Under the pieces are notes generated by a model. It had not been told where the DNA came from and did not search any database. It saw nothing but the letters and a program-made list of their open reading frames with translations. Made by a program: the position numbers and the translations under genes. A stretch of 64,000 nucleotides of DNA, from contig WNNJ02000360.1 of the NCBI GenBank assembly GCA_012934845.2, positions 1-64,000 on the forward strand, written 5' to 3'. Source of the stretch: Pomphorhynchus laevis. Taxonomy: Eukaryota > Acanthocephala > Palaeacanthocephala > Echinorhynchida > Pomphorhynchidae. Shown here piece after piece: positions 8,790-18,494 of the stretch (positions are counted from its first letter, which is position 1; the number at the start of each line of letters is the position of its first letter).

Positions 8790-11445
8790 GAGAGCTGATA
8801 AAGAGTCTCGGAAGGGTGGAGGTGTTGCGCTATATATATCGACACCCTTAAACATTACTTCCACTCGTAATTTTAAAAATGAACTGGGCACGTGTGAGTT
8901 TCTCTCAGTCATTGTTTCACACTTCGGAGGTCCCTTAGGTATTGCCGTGTGCTACAGGTCGCCGCAATCATCCGTATTGAGTCATGAATTCTCTACACTA
9001 ATTAGTCAATGTTCTGAGCTTGAAGAATATCTACTAGTTGGCGATTTTAATATACCCTCAGCTGGTCACATCGGGAATTATGTTTTGGATAGTAGTTCTT
9101 CCAAGTCAGATGCGGATTTGTGGAATTTTCTTACAAATGATCTCATGTTAGAGCAACATGTGCAGTCGCCCACCAGATTCGCGCAAAACCAGGAATCTTG
9201 TCTAGATTTGGTATTTTCCAAATTAATTACAAGTGTGGGTAATATGAGCTATCAGAGTCCTATTGGATTGAGCGATCATTGCATGATCTTATTCAATTAT
9301 TTTTCTAGGTGTATGATCCCAAAACTGGAAAATTTGATAGTGTCGAAAAGATCTTGGCAACAAATTGATGAAGACTCATTACGAGAGGCGGCACTAAGAA
9401 CATCATTCAACTGTGCTAGTGAAGACATTGAGGTAAGGTGGCATGTTATTGAATCAGGTTTAGTAGCTCTTGCAGATAAGTTTGCACCACTCCGTAGATT
9501 ACCAAAAAGTAAAGCTAAATACCCTCCTTGGTTTGACACTGAATTGCGATATGCTCTCAAACATGGGAATCGTCTATTTGAACTAAGCCGTCATCAGAAT
9601 AATTTTAAAAAGCGGTATACAATGTTCCGAAATTTCGTCAATCGCCTTAAGATTACAAAAAGGCAAAGTTTTGAAGATCAATTAGCTTTACAAATTGATA
9701 CAGAACCAAAAAAATTTTGGGCTTATGTGAAAGGATCCAGAGCTCTGCTACCAGCAATTTCATCTTTAAGAGACGGTAACACTCGAGTGACATCGCCAGA
9801 CAGCATGGCAGAATTGTTTGCATCCGCTTTTGAGCTGACACCAGATGCTTTCTCTAGCATATGTGGAGATGCAGCATCACAACAGGTAGAAATTGGTTCT
9901 CCAGTTTTAACGATAACAGCACATGAGGTTTTTGTTGAATTGGCTAGGTTATCTAGATCATCAGCGGCAGGCCCCGATGATATTCACCCCCAACTTCTTA
10001 AGTTACTTGCTCCTGTTCTGGCTGAGCCATTAGCCTCCATATTTGAGCTGAGCTTGCGCATTTCGAAGTTACCTGCTGCCTGGAAAAAAGCGATTGTAGT
10101 ACCAATTTATAAAAATGGTGAAAAAGATGATCCGAATAACTATAGGGCAATAAGTCTAACTAGTGTTGTATGCAAAGTGATTGAGCGCATACTAAACAGA
10201 CGCATATATGATCATTTGAGTTCGCTAAGAATTCTCAATAATGCACAGCATGGATTTCGCCCTCGGCGTTCATGTCTTACAAACTTATTACATGCTCGTG
10301 AAGATTGGGTTGGACATGTTGCTAACGGGTACTGTATCGACGTAATATTTCTTGACTTTAGTCGGGCTTTTGATAGGGTGCCCCACAAAATGCTAATTTC
10401 CACCCTTGAGTCTTATAAAGTCAATCGCTCCATTATAAGCTGGATTCAAGATTTTCTTAAAGATAGATCCTTTGCTGTTCGTGTAGGTCAATCCCTATCG
10501 TCTTATCGTCCTATAACCTCAGGAGTACCACAGGGATCAGTCTTAGGACCCTTGTTGTTTAACATATTTATAAATCAGCTACTAGATTTAATTGAGGATT
10601 GTAGTGTTTTAGCTTTTGCCGACGATGTAAAGGTATGGAAATTGATTAAAACCAACAAGGATCGAAATGACTTTCAAAATATCCTAAACATTGTTTATCG
10701 ATGGTCTTTAAACACTGGAATTACATTGAATATTAAAAAGTGTGCACATATGAGATTAGGTCATAGCAATGTGAGTCAAGAATATTTTATTGGCGATGAG
10801 TTTGTTGTTTCCACGCAGTCCATTCTGGATCTTGGTATAATTGTTCAAAACAATCTGAAAACACGTACTAACACTGATAGGATTTGTAACGCAGCAAGAA
10901 GAATGACCTATATTGTCAAAAATTGCTTTAAAGATTTATCTCCCGTTTGTGTTGTGCGTTTATATAATGCTCTTATAAGACCGATATTAGAATATGTGTC
11001 GCCAGTAGTCTTTCCGTGTACGCGTACAGAACTTGATCAATTAGAGCGCATACTTCGTCGGTTTACGAAATTATGTCCTCAGGTACGATATCTTCCCTAT
11101 GAAGCACGAATAAAAAGTTTGAATATGCCGACAGTGCGTGAAAGGTTCCTTCTTTTCGACCTTCTAGCTATGTATCGACTAGTTAATAAAGATGAAAATT
11201 TTCCAGCAAATAGAGTTGAACTCAATGAACGGGATGGACGTAGAGGGCACTCGAAAGTACTAGTAGTACATGAGCACGGAAAATACCCTCGTCATTTCCG
11301 ACTGTCTCATCGAGCGGTGAATATTTGGAATCATCTTCCAGTTGATGTCGTTGCGGTGCATACAATCAATGAATTTAAATCCAATATAAAGAACTGGATT
11401 CGAAATGAGAACGAATGGTGGTTGCTGCAGTACCCATGGTTCTGA
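8788..11445 (+). CDS. LINE-J ORF2 protein: APE endonuclease and reverse transcriptase
   Basis: The 885-codon frame codes for most of an APE endonuclease and a complete CR1/Jockey-like RT. APE marks are GGGVALYI near the start, LVGDFNIPS near residue 88 and GLSDHCMILFN near residue 165. The RT shows SSAAGPDDIHPQLLK, NNYRAISLTSVVCKVIER, QHGFRPRRSCLTNLL, FLDFSRAFDRVPHKML, SGVPQGSVLGPLLFNIF and FADD at about residues 609-612. The C-terminus has RGH...R and a WNHLP block. The frame opens with GTG at the truncation, not a genuine start. All catalytic motifs I can check are present. The family nicks DNA and primes reverse transcription at the cut. Confidence 0.9.
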   Translation: MRADKESRKGGGVALYISTPLNITSTRNFKNELGTCEFLSVIVSHFGGPLGIAVCYRSPQSSVLSHEFSTLISQCSELEEYLLVGDFNIPSAGHIGNYVLDSSSSKSDADLWNFLTNDLMLEQHVQSPTRFAQNQESCLDLVFSKLITSVGNMSYQSPIGLSDHCMILFNYFSRCMIPKLENLIVSKRSWQQIDEDSLREAALRTSFNCASEDIEVRWHVIESGLVALADKFAPLRRLPKSKAKYPPWFDTELRYALKHGNRLFELSRHQNNFKKRYTMFRNFVNRLKITKRQSFEDQLALQIDTEPKKFWAYVKGSRALLPAISSLRDGNTRVTSPDSMAELFASAFELTPDAFSSICGDAASQQVEIGSPVLTITAHEVFVELARLSRSSAAGPDDIHPQLLKLLAPVLAEPLASIFELSLRISKLPAAWKKAIVVPIYKNGEKDDPNNYRAISLTSVVCKVIERILNRRIYDHLSSLRILNNAQHGFRPRRSCLTNLLHAREDWVGHVANGYCIDVIFLDFSRAFDRVPHKMLISTLESYKVNRSIISWIQDFLKDRSFAVRVGQSLSSYRPITSGVPQGSVLGPLLFNIFINQLLDLIEDCSVLAFADDVKVWKLIKTNKDRNDFQNILNIVYRWSLNTGITLNIKKCAHMRLGHSNVSQEYFIGDEFVVSTQSILDLGIIVQNNLKTRTNTDRICNAARRMTYIVKNCFKDLSPVCVVRLYNALIRPILEYVSPVVFPCTRTELDQLERILRRFTKLCPQVRYLPYEARIKSLNMPTVRERFLLFDLLAMYRLVNKDENFPANRVELNERDGRRGHSKVLVVHEHGKYPRHFRLSHRAVNIWNHLPVDVVAVHTINEFKSNIKNWIRNENEWWLLQYPWF

Positions 11446-11505
11446 TATATATACTGAACGATTTTTTTGATTTTTTTCTTGTATTTATTTGTTTTTTATG
11501 TGAGC

Positions 11506-11532
11506 GGTCAAAACAGCCTTATGGCTATGACC
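11506..11532 (+). promoter_or_regulatory. LINE-J 3'-terminal hairpin
   Basis: GGTCA...TGACC (outer stem) and AGCC-TTAT-GGCT (inner stem) form a hairpin just before the microsatellite tail. In related LINEs a 3' stem-loop is the recognition site for the element's own RT. Other LINE-J copies have the equivalent structure at 5341-5369, 25444-25476, 39759-39771, 48389-48399 and 49940-49950. Confidence 0.65.
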
Positions 11533-11605
11533 TGGATTAATAATACTAATACTAATACTAATAATATTAGACAAAAAGTTTGACCTCATTATAAATAAAT
11601 TCTAA

Positions 11606-12502
11606 CTATATCTCTTCAGACCTCTGACGACGGCATCGAAAACACCAAGAATTTGATTTTATTAGACCAAACCCGATCTTTCGACGTAACGTAGCGATAC
11701 AATCACTGTAGTTATTGTCCCCTCTTAAGGCCTGTATTGACGCTATTCTCTTAAGCAATGCATGTGACTCTCTACTGATTCCGCCAGACGATGAAAAAAT
11801 AACCGGAATAAATGAAGCACGATCGACTCTAGATACTCGCTCTAAATATTTGGCCTGCTTTCTGTTGTGATGATACTCAAACAAACTATGAGGGCTTCGA
11901 TTGGCATACGATGGAGCATGAACGTTATAAACGCAAATGTCTAGAAAAGACCGCTCTGTCGAATCCCCGTATAAACCACTGCATGCAACATCAAGGCGTG
12001 CATTCATATCCTTACACGTTGTTATTCTATCAAATTTGTAAGAAGACTCAACAGGAAGTAGGACCGGCTCAATTTCAATAGCCTTACATGTTGCAGATAA
12101 CATACCTGCTATAATGTCGCGCATCACATTATGTCGAACAACTGTAAATCCCCCTGTTTTGCAAGATAGTGTGTGTGATACGTTGTTAAGTTCTCCACAA
12201 ACACATTTTGCCGGAGCGTCTTTTAATTGCCATCCATATCCAGCGGCAAGCCCATCATAAAACTGATGATAATTTAGACAATACTGCCTATCTTCGCTAA
12301 TCCTTGAAGATAGCCAGGTTGATGCGCCTTTTTCTGATGCATGAATTAAGGCATTTTTTGTGTAATTATCTAGTTCTGCAATAATCTTACTGTGTTTTAA
12401 ATCGTTAAAAATCTTCTTTTCACCCCGAATTCCGATATTTACCAGTATTTGTTTCTCAAGTAATTCTTGTCCTACGTATCCATTTAATAAAGGTAAACAC
12501 AT
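11606..12502 (-). CDS. RLE element, C-terminal knuckle and nuclease-like part
   Basis: The 298-codon frame has EKGASTWLSS, a YDGLAAGYGW block, CVCGELNNVSHTLSC (knuckle), RHNVMRD, ARLDVACSGLYG, FLDICVYNVHA and NRKQAKYLERV, then FIPVIFSSSGG. These follow the order seen at 4316-5251 on the plus strand. The LD...LD...K spacing resembles the restriction-like endonuclease of R2-group elements. The frame has no lesion. It ends in CRRQRSEEI close to the tail of the LINE-J at 11572, so two elements meet tail to tail here. Confidence 0.8.
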   Translation of the reverse strand: MCLPLLNGYVGQELLEKQILVNIGIRGEKKIFNDLKHSKIIAELDNYTKNALIHASEKGASTWLSSRISEDRQYCLNYHQFYDGLAAGYGWQLKDAPAKCVCGELNNVSHTLSCKTGGFTVVRHNVMRDIIAGMLSATCKAIEIEPVLLPVESSYKFDRITTCKDMNARLDVACSGLYGDSTERSFLDICVYNVHAPSYANRSPHSLFEYHHNRKQAKYLERVSRVDRASFIPVIFSSSGGISRESHALLKRIASIQALRGDNNYSDCIATLRRKIGFGLIKSNSWCFRCRRQRSEEI

Positions 12503-12632
12503 TTTTTTAGACCAATTCCATTCCTGGATTACCAGCTCGCAAGGATTTTAAATCCCCATGCCTCCGCTAGATGTAGGAAGTTCAACTAATTGCCTTATGT
12601 CCTCCGTAATTTCACTCATCCCAGTATCCCCG

Positions 12633-12722
12633 TGTTAAGATCCAAAGTGAGGCTAAAGTAGCTTTATTGAAAACATCTACAAAACAAATAACATTAAAAC
12701 ACAAGTTAGTTAATTCACGACA
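12633..12722 (-). repeat. LTR (downstream copy)
   Basis: The 90-bp repeat is identical to 15886-15975 and contains AATAAAGC on the minus strand, a likely polyadenylation signal. CCCCG lies directly to its left and matches the base run right of the other LTR. Confidence 0.9.
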
Positions 12723-15382
12723 TTCTCCTCCGCCAAACATAATCTCGTAGATACGCGGGAGTAGCTTTATTTCGCACGGGTCTTTCGTTGCTCTGCAGAA
12801 TTTCATTTCCTTTCTCGTCGGATATCAAAAATAGCAAATATTTCGTCCAAACAATGACACACAGTTTTAGCAGACATATCGGGGCACGCGTAGGCAAAAG
12901 GAAACCGACTATACTCATCAATCACAACAAGGAGGAAACGGGATCTTGAATTACTCGGTAATGGTCCTTTGAAATCTAAGCATAATCGCTCAAAAGGGCG
13001 GGTAGCTTTAATTACATGAGCCGTACAGGTATTTGAAAATCGAGGGCTTAGAAAATTTACAAGCTTCACAACGTTCACAAATATTTTTCACATCATTTAC
13101 TGAGAATGGAAGATTCCGTGATCTGACATAATGAGTTAACCGTCGTACACCGGGGTGACATAATGATTCGTGAAGTTCTCGTAATCCTCTATCGAAATTG
13201 GAAGTAGCACATATTCTAGATAAGGTATCTGCTGGTCCATTCAAAGATCCCGGGCGGTAGAATATTTCAAAATCGTAATTGGCCAATTATGCTTTCCAAC
13301 GTTGTATTTTGTCGTTTTTTATCTTGCTTCCGTTTAGTTGATTGAATATAAAACTAACTGATCTTTGGTCTGTGATGATTTTAAAATGCCTTCCGATAAG
13401 AAAATGTCGCCACTTAATAAGGGATTCCACTATGGCTAAAGCCTCTTTCTCGATTGCTGCCCATCTCTGCTCGCTTACAGAAAGTTTTCTTGAAAAAAAC
13501 GCAATCGGACGACCGTCTCCGTTCAGTGTAGCCGCAATGCACGTTTCAGAAGCGTCTGTCTCGACTGTTAGCGCTTGAGCGTTATCGATGTGGTATAAAG
13601 AAGCACTCGCAATATCTGCTTTAAGATTTTCAAATGACAGTTTTGATTCAGCGTTCATAGGGAATGAAGCGTTTCTCAAGAATTCAATCTGTTGTGAAAA
13701 TTCTGGTATCCAAGACGAGTAGTAAGCAAAGAGTCCAATACTTCGTTGTAAGGATCTGACATCGTAGGGAGGGAAGTTCATGTAAAGCCTGCAATCTGTC
13801 CGGATCTGGTTTCAGTACTCCTTGACAAATTAAGTAGCCGAGAAGCTTTATTTCTTTCTTGTTAAATTCACATTTAGTTGTATTCATTGTGAGCCCGCAC
13901 TTGGTAGCGACACTGTTGAATTTGCCCAGATTTTCGTCGTGTTCTTGTTTGGTCATTCCGCAAATTGTAATGTTATCTAGATAGGCAAATGTACTTTTTA
14001 ATTCATTTGTTTCAATCATGTGATCGATACATCGCTGAAAGCATGACACTGCATTCTTCAAACCAAAGGGCAACCTCGCAAAGCAATATAATCTTCCGTC
14101 TGCTTCAAAGGCAGTATATAGTCCATCGTCTGGATGTAGAGGAACTTGATGATAAGCAGACTGTAAGTCAATTGTAGAAAACCATTTGTATAATTATTAA
14201 TTTCATACACAAGATCTTGTAAGTTTGGCAGAGGATAGGCATCCAGCAATGTATATTTATTTATCGTTTGTGAGTAATCAATAACAAGCCTGCGTTTATG
14301 TCTCTCCGAGCGCGTAACTACCACTTGAGCTCGCCATGGTGAAATACAAGGTTCGATAATCTCATCTTTCAATAACTTCTGAACCTCCGATCGAATAAAA
14401 TCACGATCGGCTGGATTATACCGGCGAGACCTCGTTGCAATAGGAATGCAATGTTCATTTAGATGTGAAAATGGTCGAACTGGCTTGAAATCTATAGGTC
14501 GCAAAGCAGCAATTACCAATTCGTTTCTAGGACCATTCAATTTTAGTTTGAAACTCTTATGCTAATTCATAAAATCCATCCCCAATATTGCTTCGGTACA
14601 TAAGTCGTCCAGAACATGAAATATAATGTTTTTATAAATTTGGGACTTGTAGATGATGGACGTAGTGACATGGCCTTTAGTTAAAGTCTTGAAGCGATTA
14701 GTGGCCATTGTAATAGGGCGTATATCTCTGACGATAGGCAATTTCATCTTACTCACAATATCAGTTCGAATAAAACTATAACAACTCCCTGTGTCAAACA
14801 AACACTCAACTCTTTTGTTGCAAATGGATATTTGGTCTACAGCTTTTCGGTCAGACAGTATTGAAGAAATGCACGCAGAGTATTTATTACGACCGAATTG
14901 TGAAGATCGACACGCTCTTGCAAAATGTCTTTTCTTCTGACATTTATGGCAAATTGAATTTTTTGCCGGACAAGATTCTCGACTATGCTTTGATTGACTT
15001 CCACAAAAAAAGCACTTCCAATTACTTTTGATTGTTGCAACTACTCTATCATTCATTTGTGCCAGTTGATCTGCCGCCTCTTCCTTTCTGCTGTCGGAAA
15101 CATGAGCTAGTCGATAATAAGGTCCTTCGATTACCGTTGAACGTTTTTCCGCACTTTCCATAGCTTTTGCAATTTCAAAAGCGTCTGTTAGTGTTAAGGT
15201 ACAGTTTTCAAGTAAACGTTCTCTAATTTTCTTTGAGTATCGTTGTCCGTACTCACAGTTTTATCGTCGCTGTAGCTGGTATCAGGGTTATAGCTGCTTT
15301 CAATATCATCTTTAGTGGTAGTTGTAGTAATTGTTTTCTTAACAATTTATTGAAAACATTTGTGTGAGCATTTGTTGTCAAG

Positions 15383-15883
15383 ATGGACCCAGTCGGAAAC
15401 GGATTGGCGAACGTTGATTATGCACGATATCTGCAGCCAAGTAAACTTACAATAGACACAGAAGACGCAAACGGAGCGGATATTTGGAAACATTGGCTAT
15501 CAACATTCGAAGCGTTTATCGAACACATCGGAGCTCCGTGTGAGATTCGATTAACGTTACTGCGTAATTACGTTTCTCCTCAAATTTTCAAGTCAATTCA
15601 ACAACTGTCTGATTATGCAGAAGCTATCAAGACGCTTCGATCGATGTTTGAGCGACCGACCAATGTCATTTACGCTCGATATATACTATTCGCGAGTAAA
15701 CAAGAAGATGCAGAAGATATTCAACATTACACTAATAGTTTAAAGCAACTAGCCTCAGAATGTAAGTTCGAAGAAGTATCGGCACAAGATCACCGAGATC
15801 AGGCAATTCTAAATGCGTTCATAGCGGGTATTTCCTCAAAGAAAATTTATAACTGTTCTAGCAAATTACAATGTTTTCAATAA
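15383..15883 (+). mobile_element. Gypsy-like gag part inside the LTR element (fossil)
   Basis: The plus-strand stretch has WKHWLSTFEAFI near its start and helix-rich capsid-like sequence with YARYILFASKQ. It resembles the gag fossils at 1836-2272 and 19830-19975 at the WRHW/WKHW motif. It lies between the two LTRs but on the strand opposite to pol. It is one part of the broken element described at 12633-15975. Confidence 0.75.
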
Positions 15884-15885
15884 AT

Positions 15886-15975
15886 TGTTAAGATCCAAAG
15901 TGAGGCTAAAGTAGCTTTATTGAAAACATCTACAAAACAAATAACATTAAAACACAAGTTAGTTAATTCACGACA
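15886..15975 (-). repeat. LTR (upstream copy)
   Basis: The 90-bp repeat is identical to 12633-12722. The flank to its right starts CCCCG, completing the target-site duplication. The length is very short for a Gypsy LTR. Confidence 0.9.
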
Positions 15976-16506
15976 CCCCGGCAATAAGCTTTTCCTTATT
16001 TCCAATTCTAGTACTTGATACCATGATTTTTCACATTTGCACGCACGAAAAACATATGTCTATTTATGTTGTAACGCAAAAATGAAAGCTAGATAAGTCT
16101 GTTGAGCACATGTTTCGGATATTTCCGATAAGCGTCTAACCATCTTACTCCATTTATCAACCTTATGTTCCACCCATTTCCGCTCATAGTCGCCATATCC
16201 GATTGGACACCCAAGAACTTCAGCGCCTAGGTGTGAAACTAGAATTTCACTACCCGCAAATATTGACCTTGCTATATCATTATTAGATCTAGAGATTAAC
16301 TGGCATTTCTGAGTATTGATGTAAAAACCATAATACGGACCAATGTCCTTCATCATTTCAAGATATTGATAAAGCACACCCGCCTCCCCAATGCAAGATA
16401 CATCATATGCATACCACATCTGTTGGACAGACGGAAATGCCTCCTTCAAACGCAATATTAAAGGAATTGTAGAAGCCGCGAATGCAACCATAGACAGAGG
16501 ATCACC

Positions 16507-17613
16507 CTATGTGAACCCTTCGCGAGACAATATTATATCGTCTCCTATCATCATCATAGGATCCTCCGAATACATGTTCGTTAACACATTAAGCAAAGGC
16601 GGACATACATTTTTCATGTTTGCTAGTGCCATCTTACGATTTACACAGTTGAATGCATTCTTTGCGTCAATTAGAAGCATACAAGAATCACGTTTTTCCA
16701 TTAGAGATGATCGTAAACTACGTACTATGTATTCCGCTCCACATCTTTGTCCTGCGCACAATTGCATAGTACCAGCGACGCTCTGAATATGCATAGAAAT
16801 TGTTTTGAGAATTACCTTTGAAATAATCCGACGATCCACCTCGCCCACCCCTATTGGTCGGATTCCGTTATTCTTTGCAACTGCGATTAACCTGGAGGCT
16901 ACAAGTGCTGAAGTTGAACCTTTTGGTACAATACCCGATACAAGTCTTCTTGTTAAACCGGCCAATGCATCAGCCAACGCCATTAAATCTCTATCAAAAG
17001 AAGTTAGCATTTGTTTCCATGTAGAGGCATCTACCCCAGAGCGCCCTGCGGAACCGCAAGTGCGTCGGACCTCTGTAATAATACTCTCAGCATCAATCTT
17101 GTCAAACATCACTGGATGAAATGGCAGTAAGTTAGGATGCGGACAAGTCATCACACCTTCTACATATACGCGATCTCCTTCTGGATGTTTGCTTTCCAGC
17201 AACTGTCGTACGGTTGAAGATCCTATGAAATCATCAGGATTCAGATATGATCCACCTGAAGCGTCTTCCAAAGATTTTATTGCTGCTTTGGTATCACCCT
17301 TTTGCATAGAGCGTCTAAACGCTACTTTCCAATCAATCTGAGCTTGTATACACTCTCTGCTTTTTCTAGTCGATTGTAGATAACGAGCTTCAGCTATAAG
17401 CTCACTCCAATTATCGGAATTCCACCTCTCGATACGCCTTTTCATAGCCTGTCTTATCAAACTAACCTTCCTGGACTTTAATCTTTGAAGAATGCATTGA
17501 CTCACTATTGTGACTTTTTGCAGTGCACTACCATCATCCGTATCCAAACAGGCTTCCTTAATCAACTGCGTCAAGACATTGATGAATAACCTACTTTCAT
17601 TGCACATCGGCAA
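16507..17613 (-). CDS. RLE element, W-x-PN domain to RT block 4
   Basis: The 368-codon stretch contains the CILQRLKSRKVSLIRQ helix block, RRIERWNSDNW, a linker, AGRSGVDASTWKQML, RLIAVAKNNGIRPIGVGE, QLCAGQRCGAE, LLIDAKNAFNCVNRK and REGFT. It ends at TAG exactly where Gln of TQGDP is expected, and the next open stretch (16491-16060) continues in the same frame with GDPLSMVAFAA and a YAYD box where YADD is expected. The D-to-Y change at the second position would remove a catalytic Asp. The copy is therefore inactive even apart from its stops. Confidence 0.8.
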   Translation of the reverse strand: MPMCNESRLFINVLTQLIKEACLDTDDGSALQKVTIVSQCILQRLKSRKVSLIRQAMKRRIERWNSDNWSELIAEARYLQSTRKSRECIQAQIDWKVAFRRSMQKGDTKAAIKSLEDASGGSYLNPDDFIGSSTVRQLLESKHPEGDRVYVEGVMTCPHPNLLPFHPVMFDKIDAESIITEVRRTCGSAGRSGVDASTWKQMLTSFDRDLMALADALAGLTRRLVSGIVPKGSTSALVASRLIAVAKNNGIRPIGVGEVDRRIISKVILKTISMHIQSVAGTMQLCAGQRCGAEYIVRSLRSSLMEKRDSCMLLIDAKNAFNCVNRKMALANMKNVCPPLLNVLTNMYSEDPMMMIGDDIILSREGFT

Positions 17614-18057
17614 ATTAAATTGATTCGGTTTCCATTTTGAAATTTCTTCATAAACTGATCATAACACAAATTCGTTAGCATGCCCTCCCCTACTGGGCGC
17701 TGTGCCATTTATATTGTATAAAACTTCGGAACTCACGCTATTACTCTGAACAACCAATGTATTTTTATTGCAACAATTTGGGGCAGCGCAGTTAAAACAT
17801 CGTTTATTACTCTTTGCACAGCGACAACCTTTGCAACGCGCTGCAGGACCGTTACATGTACAGCATTTTACAACCACATCAGGCTTTCCCTTTGTCATTT
17901 TTCAACCTCAAATTTTTCAACCAATCAATTTTTCAACTGATGGTTGTCGTCGATGGTTGTCGTCGATAGTTATGTCGTCAGTTGGCTGTTTTGTAAGAAT
18001 GTATGTTTATTAGAAACCAAACTTTTTTTAGGTTATGATATTTTTTTATAATATTTT

Positions 18058-18440
18058 TTTTAAATTTATTATTTATTATTTTAACATTTCAACATAACAT
18101 ACAATTTTGGTTACCCGCAAATGGGCCCTTATTAAAATTGTTATTATTATACATTTTCATTAATGTTAGTTTGGCGAATCATTGAATATATTCGCTTGAC
18201 TATTGAGTTTTCTATTGATGCTCGTCGAATCACCAAGGACAAACACTTTGCAAGGATGAATGATATGTCGCTCCGAAGTTTAGTGATGCATTTGTGATAG
18301 GGTGTATTGTGTTTAACCGCTTGTTGTCTTGCGATCTGTCGTAGTACTCTGTCTGCACTAAGCCCTATGCTTCCTAGCGCCGAAAACGTGAGAGGGTGAA
18401 ACGCAGAGCACTCGATCTTTACTACTCTTTCAACATATTT
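18058..18440 (-). mobile_element. RLE-family C-terminal fragment
   Basis: The minus strand reads VKIECSAFHPLTFSALGSIG, then LSADRVLRQIA, YHKCITKLRSDISFILAK and RRAS. This is the end of the RLE polyprotein, downstream of the nuclease core, and it is too short to stand out as an ORF. The 3' tail motif GGCCCATTTGCGGGTAACC lies at about 18113-18131 (minus sense). Its poly(A)-like tail abuts the 5' leader of the next RLE copy at 18045, giving a head-to-tail pair. Confidence 0.75.
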
Positions 18441-18494
18441 AGTTCATATTTAGTTTACTCTTTCAACATATTTAGGTTATGATATAGGAATAAT

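Larger units (their letters stand above)
8788..11572 (+). mobile_element. LINE-J, 5'-truncated, otherwise intact
   Basis: The copy begins inside the APE domain, right after a fold-back, and runs to a short (AAT/ACT)n tail at about 11540-11572. ORF1 and the first 70 or so residues of ORF2 are missing. The rest has no stop or frameshift, so the insertion is probably recent. The 3' UTR contains TGAGCGGTCAAAACAGCCTT and the terminal hairpin. The same words recur at the 3' end of the minus-strand LINE-J ending near 25405, which marks the two as one lineage. Confidence 0.88.
12633..15975 (-). mobile_element. Gypsy-like LTR retrotransposon, young but broken
   Basis: Two identical 90-bp direct repeats (12633-12722 and 15886-15975) begin TGT and end ACA on the minus strand. 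They are flanked by the 5-bp duplication CCCCG. Parts on the minus strand, in order: zinc knuckles and protease-like LFDTGS (15161-14562), RT (about 14540-13684), RNase H (13781-13287), and integrase with an HHCC-like finger and core (13286-12612). A gag-like stretch lies at 15383-15883 on the opposite strand, so parts are not all collinear. Identical LTRs say the insertion is recent. It carries several breaks and is treated as a fossil. It sits inside the RLE element. Confidence 0.92.
11575..18045 (-). mobile_element. RLE-family element split by an LTR retrotransposon
   Basis: Reading leftward: 5' leader 17899-18045; Cys-rich start MTKGKPDVVVKCCTCNG at 17898; W-x-PN domain; RT to about 15976; then a 3.3-kb Gypsy-like insertion; then the rest from 12632 to the stop at 11606. 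The flanks fit together across the insertion: LLPG ends on one side and SSGGMGI follows on the other, as in intact copies. The element without the insert is about 3.1 kb. The N-terminal half stays in one frame with three in-frame stops: TGA at about 17659, TAG replacing Gln in the TQGDP motif near 16507, and TAG near 16060 where relatives have Trp. Confidence 0.88.

Noticed and set aside
8788-8790. GTG at 8788 as a genuine start codon
   Set aside because: It lies in the arm of a fold-back at a 5' truncation, inside the APE domain. The frame merely becomes open there.
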